Source: an uncultured Eubacteriales bacterium
GTDB lineage: Bacteria > Bacillota > Clostridia > Peptostreptococcales > Anaerovoracaceae
DNA length: 18,532 nucleotides
Direction: 5' to 3'
NCBI GenBank assembly: GCA_900540145.1
Contig: UQEW01000047.1
Location: forward strand, 1 to 18,532
The first letter of the stretch is position 1; every line of letters begins with the position of its first letter. Position numbers and translations under genes: made by a program. The notes under the pieces were generated by a model. It worked only from the letters and a program-made list of their open reading frames with translations. It was not told where the DNA came from and did not search any database. Positions 1-8,762 of this stretch are shown piece after piece.

Positions 1-157
1 ACACTAAACACCTCAGTAATTATTGAATCAATTAAATATTATATATGATAATATTGTATTTTACAATATCAATGGAGACAGATAAAATAAAAACATAAAA
101 GATGTCAGCTTTGTTACATGTTACCTGGTTACAACAGGTTTTACTTTCTAAACCACC
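1..157. other. A/T-rich intergenic stretch, no gene seen
   Basis: No convincing coding region is visible. A small imperfect hairpin (ACCTG at 123-127, CAGGT at 135-139, followed by TTTT) could be a weak terminator for a rightward gene lying left of the window. This is inference only. Confidence 0.4.
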
Positions 158-195
158 AAAAAAGATACCGTTGCTGCAAGAACGGTATCTTTTTA
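158..195 (-). terminator. Bidirectional intrinsic terminator downstream of the LtaS-like gene
   Basis: A perfect 10-bp stem (163-172 with 181-190) encloses an 8-nt loop. It is flanked by an A tract (158-162) and a T tract (191-194), so it can act on both strands. It lies about 25 bp past the stop codon of the minus-strand sulfatase gene and would end that transcript. Confidence 0.85.
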
Positions 196-220
196 TATTA
201 ACTCATCATATTCGTTCTTT

Positions 221-2161
221 TTATGCATCTTTCAAATAACTGTAGTAATCTTTATCAAGTATGAGCGCCGAGAAGTTAAACATCTGCGCTACTTTTCTAT
301 CCATCTTCCTGACATATTCATCATCTTCCCCAAGCAGCTGACTTCTCTTTCCTTTTTCGCTTATCCAATCTTTATCCTTAAAAACTACAAACCCCTCAGA
401 TGGACTGAATATGTCCTTACCCATAAATAATCTTGAATCATATTCGAATCCGAACATGTTTAAAAGAGTAGGTAAAATATCCATATTGCTGCATAATTTA
501 TCCACGGTTTCCGGTTCCATGTCCGGGGTCCACAAAAGAAATGCGCTTTCATATATCTCATACTCTTCATCAACTTTATGTCCTCTGAATTCGCTTATCT
601 GCGATGTTTCAAGCCCGTAAGGATAATGGTCTCCGGCTAATGCTATTACCGTGTTGTCCAGTTCTCCTGCTTCTTCAAGCCTGGAAAGCAAAAGTTCCAT
701 GGCTCTGTCCAGCTCTATCTCTCCCGCCATATAAGCTCTGCATGGCGCCGACATATCCATATCTTCTACAAGCTTTTTATTTTTCTTTGCTATATCATTG
801 CCATAAAAATTATAGTTCAGATGTCCGCTAACCGTTAAATAATAGACATGGAAAGGTTGTATTTCTCCGTTTTCATCAGGCGTAAGGAAATCTGATGTAG
901 TCTTATCTATCATTTCCAAGTCAGACTCAGGCCAAGTTTTTTTAAAGGAATATTCTCGCCCCTGACCTTTAAAATCATATCCTAAGTTTGGATGAGATAC
1001 GTCTCTGTCATAATAATATACACTGTGATCATGATATGCTTTAGTTGCGTATCCAATCTTTGAAAATTGGTTCCCTAAAGTAAACGGAAGATAATTATGG
1101 GCCGATTCCTTCATGGACCATACGCCCGGCTTAGGAATTAGGCTCTGCAAATTTACATATTCTCCGTCTAAAGTGCTTACACCCCATATAGGGTTATAAA
1201 AATTGGTGAAATTATATCCTTCTGTAAAAAGTTTATATAAAGTCGGCGTATACACCGGATCTATAGCAAAATCGGTAAAGCTTTCCGCTGTAATAAAAAT
1301 TAAATTTTTACCTTCGAAAATTCCTGTCTTATCATTCTTCTCGGTAGGTTCAACACTTCCAAAATAAAGATGCATTGCTTTTATTGTAGTGTCATCTTCT
1401 TCAGACGCTAAATTTTCAAAGTCAAGCCCCTCTATAACATTGTCGCCGGCTTCCGGCTCTACTTCTGATACTACCTCATCATCTACATCCGGTTCAAAAT
1501 CTGTCGCCAGCTTCCAAAAGTCCACTGCCATAGCTCCCATCAAGCCTGAGCATCTGACAGATGATTGAATCTCGCCTACACCGTAAAGGGCTTGGTATGG
1601 AGACTGCGGATCATCGTCCTTTATTGAGCCTACCATAAGACCTATGCCAAATGACAGCACGCACACAAGAGCTGCGATAACCAGTATGATTTTTCTTCTT
1701 GAATCGTCTTTTTTCCAACTGTTTCCGGCATCAAAGTTTATTGCGGTCACATTGGCTGTTATTCCCACTGCAAGTATGGCTAACATCTGGAATTTAACAT
1801 TCCAAATTGCGTCAAAAATAGTTCCCATAAACTCAGTTACTTGCGCGCTGTGGAACAAAGAATAAAAAGTGAAGTAGGTTGAGAATATACCGTAATATAC
1901 TAACTGAGATAAAAAAAGAAGTATGATGATGCCCATCATGACGGCATACAATATTCTGCCTGCCTTGTCCTTGGCTAAGATTCTTATAAAAAACAAAAAT
2001 GCTGCGACTGAAGCGCACACAGCTACAACTATGATTATTTCCGAGACAATGTGTCTGCTGTCTTCAAAACCTATCGTGAAGCTCTTCAGCAGAGTCTCCA
2101 TTATTACCAATGCTATAAACGTTTCTACGAATAAAGCAAAATCTAAAACCCTGTTCTTCAT
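221..2161 (-). CDS. LtaS-like lipoteichoic acid synthase family protein (sulfatase fold)
   Basis: A 646-residue membrane-anchored phosphoglycerol transferase-like enzyme. Five hydrophobic segments (about 9-28, 41-61, 68-92, 125-142, 157-178) precede an acidic linker (about 222-257) and an extracellular alkaline-phosphatase/sulfatase-type domain (about 285-590). Family landmarks visible are TAESF (E293, metal ligand), GVSTLDGE with T330 as probable nucleophile, SGH (H447) and AGDHYP (D511, H512). LtaS enzymes move glycerol phosphate from phosphatidylglycerol to a glycolipid anchor on the outer membrane face. The exact polymer made here cannot be told from sequence. The start is supported by an AAAAGGGG ribosome site six bases upstream. 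The gene is monocistronic, divergent from the cwlJ-like gene, and ends before a strong terminator. The family call is firm; the substrate is inference. Confidence 0.85.
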   Translation of the reverse strand: MKNRVLDFALFVETFIALVIMETLLKSFTIGFEDSRHIVSEIIIVVAVCASVAAFLFFIRILAKDKAGRILYAVMMGIIILLFLSQLVYYGIFSTYFTFYSLFHSAQVTEFMGTIFDAIWNVKFQMLAILAVGITANVTAINFDAGNSWKKDDSRRKIILVIAALVCVLSFGIGLMVGSIKDDDPQSPYQALYGVGEIQSSVRCSGLMGAMAVDFWKLATDFEPDVDDEVVSEVEPEAGDNVIEGLDFENLASEEDDTTIKAMHLYFGSVEPTEKNDKTGIFEGKNLIFITAESFTDFAIDPVYTPTLYKLFTEGYNFTNFYNPIWGVSTLDGEYVNLQSLIPKPGVWSMKESAHNYLPFTLGNQFSKIGYATKAYHDHSVYYYDRDVSHPNLGYDFKGQGREYSFKKTWPESDLEMIDKTTSDFLTPDENGEIQPFHVYYLTVSGHLNYNFYGNDIAKKNKKLVEDMDMSAPCRAYMAGEIELDRAMELLLSRLEEAGELDNTVIALAGDHYPYGLETSQISEFRGHKVDEEYEIYESAFLLWTPDMEPETVDKLCSNMDILPTLLNMFGFEYDSRLFMGKDIFSPSEGFVVFKDKDWISEKGKRSQLLGEDDEYVRKMDRKVAQMFNFSALILDKDYYSYLKDA

Positions 2162-2258
2162 TTAATGCCCCTTTTATTAATACCCCTTAAACAAAATATA
2201 AAATATTTTTATACCAAACTTAATTATACAAAAAAACTTTTTTTAGTCAATACTAATC

Positions 2259-2286
2259 ACCTTTTATATTTATATGTCATAAAATG
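2259..2286 (+). promoter_or_regulatory. Candidate sigma-K-like promoter of the cwlJ-gerQ unit
   Basis: An AC dinucleotide at 2259-2260, 17 nt, then CATAAAATG at 2278-2286 resembles the sigma-K pattern AC-N16/17-CATAnnnTA with one mismatch. Late mother-cell expression would fit coat-associated germination genes. The surrounding DNA is A/T-rich, so chance similarity is possible. Confidence 0.35.
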
Positions 2287-2309
2287 ATATTAGTTCGTGG
2301 AGGTAAGCT

Positions 2310-2753
2310 ATGGCATTAGATACTAGAGAACTTTTTGCGCGCCTTATTCAATGTGAAGCAGGGGGAGAAGGCGAATACGGCATGGCTGCAGTTGCTACGG
2401 TAGTTATGAACAGGGCCACCGCCACTGAGGGAGAATTTAGCCGCATAGGCAATGGCGGTGATGTGAGAGCCATCATAACACAGCCAGGGCAGTTCACTTG
2501 CATGCGTGAATCTGTTGCGGGTTCTTATAACCCTCAAAATGTATACAACATGACTCCTACCGACATTCATTACCAGATAGTAGACTGGGCAATGGCAGGA
2601 GGCAGGCTGCTGGGCGTAGACAATTCCCTTTTTTTCTTCAATCCATACAGTGACACATGTCCTACATATTTTCCTACACGTGTTGGAGTTATCCATAATA
2701 GGATAGGGAACCATTGCTTCTATGCGCCTACCAGTTATTATGCAAATACTTAA
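2310..2753 (+). CDS. cwlJ: CwlJ/SleB-family spore cortex-lytic cell wall hydrolase
   Basis: A 147-residue protein made of one Hydrolase_2 (SleB/CwlJ) domain. The opening LFARLIQCEAGGEGEYGM carries the conserved glutamate (E16) of the family, and the end has the typical FFNPYSDTCP and GNHCFYAPT motifs. There is no signal peptide, no peptidoglycan-binding domain and no long N-terminal region. That matches CwlJ (coat side, about 140 residues) rather than SleB (secreted, longer). CwlJ enzymes degrade cortex peptidoglycan containing muramic-delta-lactam during germination. A GGAGG site at 2299-2303 fixes the start. The gene is followed after 23 bp by a gerQ-like gene. In Bacillus, CwlJ needs GerQ for its place in the spore coat, so the pairing supports both calls. 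The gene name is by similarity; the related small hydrolase YkvT is an alternative. Confidence 0.75.
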   Translation: MALDTRELFARLIQCEAGGEGEYGMAAVATVVMNRATATEGEFSRIGNGGDVRAIITQPGQFTCMRESVAGSYNPQNVYNMTPTDIHYQIVDWAMAGGRLLGVDNSLFFFNPYSDTCPTYFPTRVGVIHNRIGNHCFYAPTSYYANT

Positions 2754-2776
2754 ATTTAATTAACAGGAGGTAACTT

Positions 2777-3406
2777 ATGGCACCGTGCTGTAATAACACC
2801 GTCACACCTAAGATGATAAAATCCGGTAACGTCTCCGTAGGCGACAGGATACAGTTGGAAGATTTTGCACCAGCGTCGCAAGTAGCTCCGGCAAATGCAG
2901 AAGTTTCGTCCGGCATCACTACAGACGACAAGAAAGAATACATACCAGTTCAGTCTTCTGGCATAGAAGACCAAAATATGCAAGTCCAAAACAGCAATAC
3001 CGGAATAAGGCGACAGACAAATCCTCAATGGTCTCAATTTGGTTCCCTTCCATATTCTCAAATGACCAAGTATATGAGTAATGTCTCATTGGGCGGGTCT
3101 GTTTCAGAGCCATCAATTGTCACACCGCAAGCGCCTATGACGCCTAACGGATATGATGAAGAAATATCTTATGACGCAATCCAGTCACTTAACGGCTTCC
3201 TTCGTACCCAAATAGGCAGATACATGCGTATTGAGCAGCTTATCGGCTCCAATACCATACAGGACCGTTTTGGATTTCTTGTAGGCATCGGAAGCAATTT
3301 TATATTATTGCAAGAAATCACCACCGGTAATATCATGGTTCTTGATATTTTCTCCATCAGACTTACTTACATTTATTACTCGCAACCGGTTATACCTGAG
3401 ATATAA
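2777..3406 (+). CDS. GerQ-like spore coat protein
   Basis: A 209-residue protein with two parts. Residues 1 to about 130 are low-complexity and rich in S, P, Q, N and T, with a CC pair at residues 4-5 and no obvious fold. Residues about 135-205 form a compact domain beginning LNGFLRTQIGRYMRIEQL and continuing with FGFLVGIGSNFILLQE and IFSIRLTYIYY. This layout, with a C-terminal beta-rich stretch ending in an aromatic YI segment, resembles Bacillus GerQ, a coat protein required for CwlJ function. AGGAGG at 2764-2769 supports the start. It lies 23 bp behind the cwlJ-like gene and ahead of a strong terminator, so the two form one transcription unit. Similarity is judged from memory and is moderate; the neighbour gives independent support. 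It could otherwise be an unnamed coat protein. Confidence 0.6.
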   Translation: MAPCCNNTVTPKMIKSGNVSVGDRIQLEDFAPASQVAPANAEVSSGITTDDKKEYIPVQSSGIEDQNMQVQNSNTGIRRQTNPQWSQFGSLPYSQMTKYMSNVSLGGSVSEPSIVTPQAPMTPNGYDEEISYDAIQSLNGFLRTQIGRYMRIEQLIGSNTIQDRFGFLVGIGSNFILLQEITTGNIMVLDIFSIRLTYIYYSQPVIPEI

Positions 3407-3418
3407 TAGCTTTTGCCG

Positions 3419-3464
3419 CGCGTGTTGCCTTGGTATATATCCAACCGGCAACACGCGTCTTTTG
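3419..3464 (+). terminator. Strong intrinsic terminator after the cwlJ-gerQ unit
   Basis: An 11-bp perfect stem (CGCGTGTTGCC at 3419-3429 with its complement at 3447-3457) is extended inside by TTGG/CCAA and followed by TCTTTTG. It begins 12 bp past the gerQ-like stop codon. Confidence 0.9.
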
Positions 3465-3556
3465 TTTGATTTTCCGGACGCTATGCCCATGAGGCAGCCA
3501 CTTTATGTTTTTAATATAAAATTTAATCCTGCAAAGCAGCAAACGTAATTTACACT

Positions 3557-5467
3557 CTACTTTGTCTCCTCATCTTTTGGCTCGCCGAAATCTTCGCCGC
3601 TTTTAACGGCTGCGTCTTTAGCCAGTTCAGCATAACGTTTAATCTTCAAAGTGCTGGTCTTTTCAAACTGGTCTTCCTTTATCTCAAGCCTTTTTACGGT
3701 TTTGTAATTGCTCAGTTTACGGTTGACCTTCTTAATCTGTTCCCATATGATCTTGTAAATCTCATCTTCGCCGAGACCGCTGCCATGAAGTTCTTCTATT
3801 TTCTCATAATTTGGAATTACTCTGGCAGTGATGATCAATTCTTTTTCACCGGCCACTTCTTTGCCATATACCATACTTTCAGCTATTTCATCAACTTTTG
3901 AAAGCAATGTTTCTATTTCTTCCGGATAAATATTTTTGCCGTTTTGAGTAACTATGACATTTTTACTTCTTCCTGTTATATAAATAAATCCATCCTCGTC
4001 CATATAGCCTATATCACCGGAATTAAACCAACCATCATGCATTACTGCTGCCGTAGCCTCCGGGTCTTCATAGTATCCCAGCATTACTGTCTTGCCTTTT
4101 ATCCAAATTTCGCCTTCTCCTTTTTCATTTGGATTAGAAATCTTGATCTCATCCCAGATTACAGATTTTCCGGCAGATCCGACTCTTGTATCCCAATCCG
4201 GAGTAAGAGCCGCAATCGGAGCAGTCTCCGTAAGTCCGTATCCCTGCAAGAAAGTTATTCCTATATCTTCCAGCCATCTGCCCACTTTTCCGTCTATCGG
4301 AGCTGCCGCCGAAACTACTATACGCAGTCTGCCGCCCAGATTAGCGTAGATATCTTTAAATACTTTTCTCTTGACATCGATTCCGAGATTTTTAAGACCG
4401 TTGGTCAGTGAAATCATGGACTTTACCGCGGAAGCCTTGCCGCTTTTTTCGATTCCTTGTATTATCTTCTTGTACAGCGATTCTATCAACAGAGGCACAG
4501 CTATTATGGCTGTCGGTGACGTTTCTTTCAAATCATTGGCTATATGTTTTAGCCCTTGGCAAACCGCAATGGAGGCTCCCACCGACATAGGATAAAGGAA
4601 GCCTATAGTAGACTCATAGGTATGGTGCAGCGGAAGGACGGAGAATAATCTGTCTTCCGATGTGACTGCTACATATGGTGTTACTGAATTTATATTATAT
4701 GCCAAATTCGTATTGGAAATCATAACGCCTTTTGCTGCGGAAGTCGTTCCGCTGGTAAATATAAGCACAGCAAAAGCGTCAGGGTCGATTTCTATATCTG
4801 TATAATCCGTGCACCCCATATCCATCAGGAATTTGCCTTCTTCCATCACATGGTTAAGGCCTACAAATCTTCCTTCAAGCTTTTCGTTGGAATACATTTC
4901 CATGAAGTATTTCACGCCGGGACAATGATTGGCCACCTTTTTTATCTGATCCTTTTTTCTCGGTGAAAAGATGACTGCCGCGGCGTCAGACCTCTTTATA
5001 ATGTTTTCAAGCTCGTTATCCGGCAATTCTTTATCAGTAGGTACTGCTATGCCTACGCCTCCCAACATTGCCATATAGGAAACATACCACTGATATGTGG
5101 TTTCTCCTATGATAAGAATTTTTTCTCCTTTAAGCTTAAAGGCCCTGGTAAGACCTGTACCCAAGTTTAACACATCTTCTCTAAACTTGCCGTAAGTTAT
5201 CTCTTCAAAACCTGCTTTTCTGTTGAATTTTTCAATTATAAACGGTCTGTTAGCAAATTCTTTGGTGCTTCTGTCAAAAAACTCTTTTACTGTTTTATAT
5301 TCAGTCCCCGGATAACATTGGCCTTTTCCATTTTTTTCGTTCTTTTTTCTCAGTTTTTCCAGCTCTTCGGGTGTATATTCAATATTTAGTTCTTCTATTT
5401 CATCTATATCCCTCATTTGATACTTCGGAAGCTTAAAATTCGGGATTTTCTTTAAGATTCTTGCCAT
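3557..5467 (-). CDS. AMP-forming long-chain acyl-CoA ligase (FadD-like)
   Basis: A 636-residue member of the ANL adenylate-forming superfamily, joining a carboxylic acid to CoA through an acyl-AMP intermediate. Motifs run in the expected order: P-loop FTSGTTSAAKG (237-247), YGLTET (410-415), SGDIG (483-487), TGR (498-500), KNVIVTQNGKNIYPEEIE (502-519) and TSTLKIKR near the end, with K608 the likely catalytic lysine. The first 50 residues are charged and unusual, and a short acidic tail follows the catalytic lysine. Length and motifs fit long-chain fatty-acid ligases; the true substrate is unknown. GGGGGT just upstream supports the start. It lies 38 bp downstream of the spoVAF-like gene on the same strand, so co-transcription is likely. 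A role in spore lipid or fatty-acid recycling is conceivable but is only inferred from the neighbour. Confidence 0.85.
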   Translation of the reverse strand: MARILKKIPNFKLPKYQMRDIDEIEELNIEYTPEELEKLRKKNEKNGKGQCYPGTEYKTVKEFFDRSTKEFANRPFIIEKFNRKAGFEEITYGKFREDVLNLGTGLTRAFKLKGEKILIIGETTYQWYVSYMAMLGGVGIAVPTDKELPDNELENIIKRSDAAAVIFSPRKKDQIKKVANHCPGVKYFMEMYSNEKLEGRFVGLNHVMEEGKFLMDMGCTDYTDIEIDPDAFAVLIFTSGTTSAAKGVMISNTNLAYNINSVTPYVAVTSEDRLFSVLPLHHTYESTIGFLYPMSVGASIAVCQGLKHIANDLKETSPTAIIAVPLLIESLYKKIIQGIEKSGKASAVKSMISLTNGLKNLGIDVKRKVFKDIYANLGGRLRIVVSAAAPIDGKVGRWLEDIGITFLQGYGLTETAPIAALTPDWDTRVGSAGKSVIWDEIKISNPNEKGEGEIWIKGKTVMLGYYEDPEATAAVMHDGWFNSGDIGYMDEDGFIYITGRSKNVIVTQNGKNIYPEEIETLLSKVDEIAESMVYGKEVAGEKELIITARVIPNYEKIEELHGSGLGEDEIYKIIWEQIKKVNRKLSNYKTVKRLEIKEDQFEKTSTLKIKRYAELAKDAAVKSGEDFGEPKDEETK

Positions 5468-5505
5468 ATTTAACCCCCATATTTACAAGATGTTTAAATA
5501 TTATA

Positions 5506-6969
5506 TCACTTCTCACTGCGAAAAAGCAATCTTTTTAATGCTTTCCATTTAAAAGGTGCCAACGGATAAAGATATGAATCACCTGAGAGAGTCTTGGTAG
5601 TTGCAAGGAATATAACCGCTACCACCGCTCCTGCAATGAATCCTACGGCTCCAAACAGCCCTGCTCCAAGAATCATAAGCACCCTGGAAAATTTAGTTCC
5701 GTAACTTAATTCAATGCTGGGTTGAGTAAAACTGGCCAATGCTACTACCGCCATGCAAAGTATTGTTTGAGGTATGAACCAGCCTGAATTGACGCTGAAT
5801 TCTCCCAGTATAAGGGCGCCAATGACAGAAAGAGACATGCCGAGAGATTCAGGTGTATTCAACGATGCTAATTTCAGACCATCTATTGCCACTTCCAACA
5901 ATATGAATTGTAATAATATTGGTACAGCAAAATCTTCTTCAGGAACGAAAAATTTTAAAATTTCGGGAGTAAATTCCTCATACTCTATTATCAACATATA
6001 TATAGGTGTAAGGAACAATATGACAAGAAAATTAAAAGTTCTAAGTAATCTAAAATAATTTCCTGTAACTTGAGGGAAATAGTAGTCATCAATGTCTTGT
6101 AAAAAATCAAATATACCTACCGGAAGCAACATTACTGTAGGCGAATTGTCTACTATTATAGCTATTTTTCCTTCTGTTATATGGGCTGCTATTATATCGG
6201 GTCTCTGAGAATATCTCACTCTCGGGAAAGGATTAAGTTTATTATATGCACCCATGGATTTTAAAAGTCTTTCCAAAAGACTTTGATCTCCCACAGTCAA
6301 ACTTTCTGCATCAAGATTTTTTATCTCTCTGTCCAGCTTAGCAAGTAAATCTTTATTGACTTTATCTTTCATATAAGCCACCACCACGTCAGTCTTACTG
6401 ATGGTTCCAACGGGATAATAAGCCGCTATGAGATTGTTATCTCTGATGCGGCGTCTTATCAAACTGATATTTTCCATCATGTTTTCCGTAAACCCGTCCT
6501 TGGCACCACGCAGCGATTTTTCCTTTTCCGGCTCATCTACCGACCTGGAAGGATAATTTCTCATATCCATAAAAAAAAGTTTATTCATACCCTCTACTGT
6601 CAAAAGAGTGAGCCCTGAATACATCTTCTGTTCTGCTTGCCGGCAGCAGTCCTCTATCATACTCTTCGACCATTTTGACGCATCTTCTCTGTCTTCCTCC
6701 AGTCCCGTCTTAGGGTCTATCACGTTGCTGTCTAAGAATGGAAGCTTTTCTTCTAAAAATTGTTTGCTGTCTTTAATCTCATCCATATCTGCTTTTTTAA
6801 TACTCAAAAGATAGTTAAGCACAAACTGGGCATTTTGCCCATTGGTCAATCCGTCGGTAAAAAACATAGACGCCTTTCGCCCTCCTATCCTGAACTTTCT
6901 TTCCAAGATATCAAAGCTTTCTCCGAGAGGAAGGTCTCTCCTCAAAATTTCCAAATATTTTTCGTACAT
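5506..6969 (-). CDS. spoVAF: GerA-family spore germination protein, SpoVAF-like
   Basis: A 487-residue spore membrane protein. Residues 1 to about 305 form the soluble GerA N-terminal region, with LGESFDI near the start, RGAKDGFTENMMENISLIRR and NPFPRVRYSQRPD. The rest holds several membrane segments, including the family's LLQFILLEVAIDGLKLASLNTPESL stretch (split here for brevity as LLQFILLEVAID and LASLNTPESL). The opening and the NPFPRVRYSQRPDIIAAH region look closer to SpoVAF than to receptor subunits such as GerAA, which usually have longer N-terminal tails. SpoVAF is associated with inner-membrane events of germination. The start at 6969 is chosen because AAAGGAGGAG stands 4 bases upstream; an in-frame ATG at 7029 lacks a ribosome site and lies inside the gltX promoter. 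No spoVA genes are visible next to it, which is atypical. The family is certain; the subfamily is likely. Confidence 0.78.
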   Translation of the reverse strand: MYEKYLEILRRDLPLGESFDILERKFRIGGRKASMFFTDGLTNGQNAQFVLNYLLSIKKADMDEIKDSKQFLEEKLPFLDSNVIDPKTGLEEDREDASKWSKSMIEDCCRQAEQKMYSGLTLLTVEGMNKLFFMDMRNYPSRSVDEPEKEKSLRGAKDGFTENMMENISLIRRRIRDNNLIAAYYPVGTISKTDVVVAYMKDKVNKDLLAKLDREIKNLDAESLTVGDQSLLERLLKSMGAYNKLNPFPRVRYSQRPDIIAAHITEGKIAIIVDNSPTVMLLPVGIFDFLQDIDDYYFPQVTGNYFRLLRTFNFLVILFLTPIYMLIIEYEEFTPEILKFFVPEEDFAVPILLQFILLEVAIDGLKLASLNTPESLGMSLSVIGALILGEFSVNSGWFIPQTILCMAVVALASFTQPSIELSYGTKFSRVLMILGAGLFGAVGFIAGAVVAVIFLATTKTLSGDSYLYPLAPFKWKALKRLLFRSEK

Positions 6970-7007
6970 TTCGCTCCTCCTTTGATATCTTTTATTTTCC
7001 CAAAATC

Positions 7008-7036
7008 TTGATATTTCATACTTTTGCATATATAAT
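7008..7036 (+). promoter_or_regulatory. Sigma-A promoter of gltX
   Basis: TTGATA (7008-7013), exactly 17 nt, then TATAAT (7031-7036). It stands 34 bp before the gltX start codon, which has AGGAGG at 7056-7061. This is a near-consensus vegetative promoter. Confidence 0.85.
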
Positions 7037-7070
7037 ACTTTTGCGGATTATAACCAGGAGGTTTTTATAA

Positions 7071-8732
7071 ATGGATTACAATAAACTTGCGGACATGCTT
7101 TTTCCTGATGTGAAAAAAAGTCCTGAGGAATACGAAGCTATGTTCCCTGCCCGTTCCCTGCCTGAGGGAGCCAAAGTGACAAGGTTAGGTCCAAGCCCGA
7201 CAGGTTTTATTCACCTCGGTAACCTGTTTGGGGCTTTTGCAGACGAAAGGCTTGCTCATCAATCAGGGGGGATCTTTTTACTGAGAATAGAAGATACTGA
7301 CGACAAGAGATATGTGGAAGGCGCTGTAGATATAATCATCAATTCTCTGAATTTCTTTGGCATAAACTTTGACGAAGGCGCTACCGAAACCGGCGAGACC
7401 GGAGATTACGGCAGCTATGTTCAGAGCAAACGCGGTCCTATATATCAATGCTTTGCAAAAAAGTTAATTGCTGAGGGCAAAGCATATCCTTGTTTTCTTA
7501 CAGAAGATGAAATCAACCAAATAAGGACTGAACAGGAAGCTGCAAAACAGACTCCAGGCATATACGGAAAATGGGCTAAAAGCCGCAATCTAACATTGGA
7601 AGAAATATCTTCAAAACTGGCTGACGGTCTTCCTTATGTAATAAGACTCAAATCCGATGGAGATATGAGCCTTCCGGAGGATCAAATTCGTAGATTCGAA
7701 ATAGAAGACGCTATAAGGGGCAAACTAAACATGCCTTATAACGATCAGGATACCGTTCTGCTTAAAGCCAACGGAATACCTACCTATCATTTTGCCCACG
7801 TTATAGATGATCATCTTATGAGAACAACTCATGTGGTAAGAGGAGCTGAATGGCTTCCGTCTCTGCCTATACACATAGAACTGTTTGAAAAACTAGGCTG
7901 GGAGCCGCCTGTGTACTGCCATACGGCTCAATTGATGAAAATCGGAGAGGACGGTAATAAGCGCAAGCTCTCCAAAAGAAAGGATCCTGAACTTTCTCTG
8001 GACTATTATCGCAGACTGGGATATCATCCGGCTGCCGTAAGAGAGTACCTGCTTACTATCCTAAATTCTAACTTTGAAGAATGGCGTCTTGCCAATCCTA
8101 ATGCTGATATAGATGAATTTGAATTTACCACTGAAAAGATGAGCAATTCCGGGGCTTTGTTTGATCTGAATAAGCTCAACGACGTAAGCAAAGAAGTTCT
8201 GCTCCGCATAAAAGCATCTGATTTAGCTTCGTTTCTTGAAAGCTGGGCTGACGAGTTCAAGCCTGAGCTGAAAGAGTCCACTTCTTTCTTCGATGACATG
8301 GATTATCTCATACGCATTTTAGACATAGGGCGAAACGAAACCAAGCCTAGAAAAGATCACATTTATGCCCAACAAATGGTTGAAAACATAAGCTATTTCT
8401 TTGACGATATGTTTAAGATCGAGGATGAAATGCCTGCCGAGGCGGCCGGTGATGTCAAAGAAATAATCACCCGGTATCTTGACTCTTATGACCATGCCGA
8501 TGACCAAGAAACTTGGTTTAACAAGATTCGTAATATAGCTTCCGATATGGGATACGCTGCCAAACCTAAAGATTATAAAAAGCACCCTGAAGAATACAAA
8601 GGTCACGTGGGCCATGTGAGCACTGTCATAAGGATAGCTCTCATGGGTCGCAGCCAGTCACCTGACGTTTGGGAAATTCAACAGATATTAGGCGAGAAGA
8701 GAGTTAAAGAAAGGCTTGAAAAATTTTTGTAA
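7071..8732 (+). CDS. gltX: Glutamyl-tRNA synthetase
   Basis: A 553-residue class I aminoacyl-tRNA synthetase that charges tRNA-Glu (and in many Firmicutes also tRNA-Gln, later amidated by GatCAB). Visible are the opening LGPSPTGFIHLGN, containing the HIGH motif as HLGN (48-51), LRIEDTD (71-77), and the KMSKS-type loop KLSKR (299-303). It is longer than the usual 465-500 residues. The extra length is in the C-terminal anticodon-binding half, which is rich in acidic residues, as in a clostridial subgroup. A consensus promoter and AGGAGG support expression and start. It is the last chromosomal gene before the conjugative element, whose left boundary lies just past its stop codon. Whether it is discriminating for Glu cannot be decided by eye. 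Confidence 0.95.
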   Translation: MDYNKLADMLFPDVKKSPEEYEAMFPARSLPEGAKVTRLGPSPTGFIHLGNLFGAFADERLAHQSGGIFLLRIEDTDDKRYVEGAVDIIINSLNFFGINFDEGATETGETGDYGSYVQSKRGPIYQCFAKKLIAEGKAYPCFLTEDEINQIRTEQEAAKQTPGIYGKWAKSRNLTLEEISSKLADGLPYVIRLKSDGDMSLPEDQIRRFEIEDAIRGKLNMPYNDQDTVLLKANGIPTYHFAHVIDDHLMRTTHVVRGAEWLPSLPIHIELFEKLGWEPPVYCHTAQLMKIGEDGNKRKLSKRKDPELSLDYYRRLGYHPAAVREYLLTILNSNFEEWRLANPNADIDEFEFTTEKMSNSGALFDLNKLNDVSKEVLLRIKASDLASFLESWADEFKPELKESTSFFDDMDYLIRILDIGRNETKPRKDHIYAQQMVENISYFFDDMFKIEDEMPAEAAGDVKEIITRYLDSYDHADDQETWFNKIRNIASDMGYAAKPKDYKKHPEEYKGHVGHVSTVIRIALMGRSQSPDVWEIQQILGEKRVKERLEKFL

Positions 8733-8741
8733 TATAAAAAA

Positions 8742-8762
8742 GCGGGGAGCATATCCCCGCTT
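8742..8762 (+). terminator. gltX terminator hairpin, apparently without its T tract
   Basis: A 7-bp perfect stem, GCGGGGA (8742-8748) with TCCCCGC (8754-8760), has a 5-nt loop and five A residues in front. Only TT follows before the sequence changes to CAGACC. The missing T run suggests foreign DNA joins the chromosome here. Confidence 0.7.

Noticed and set aside
6970..7029. Upstream ATG for the spoVAF-like gene
   Set aside because: It has no ribosome site and overlaps the gltX promoter, while the internal ATG at 6969 has AAAGGAGGAG at ideal distance.
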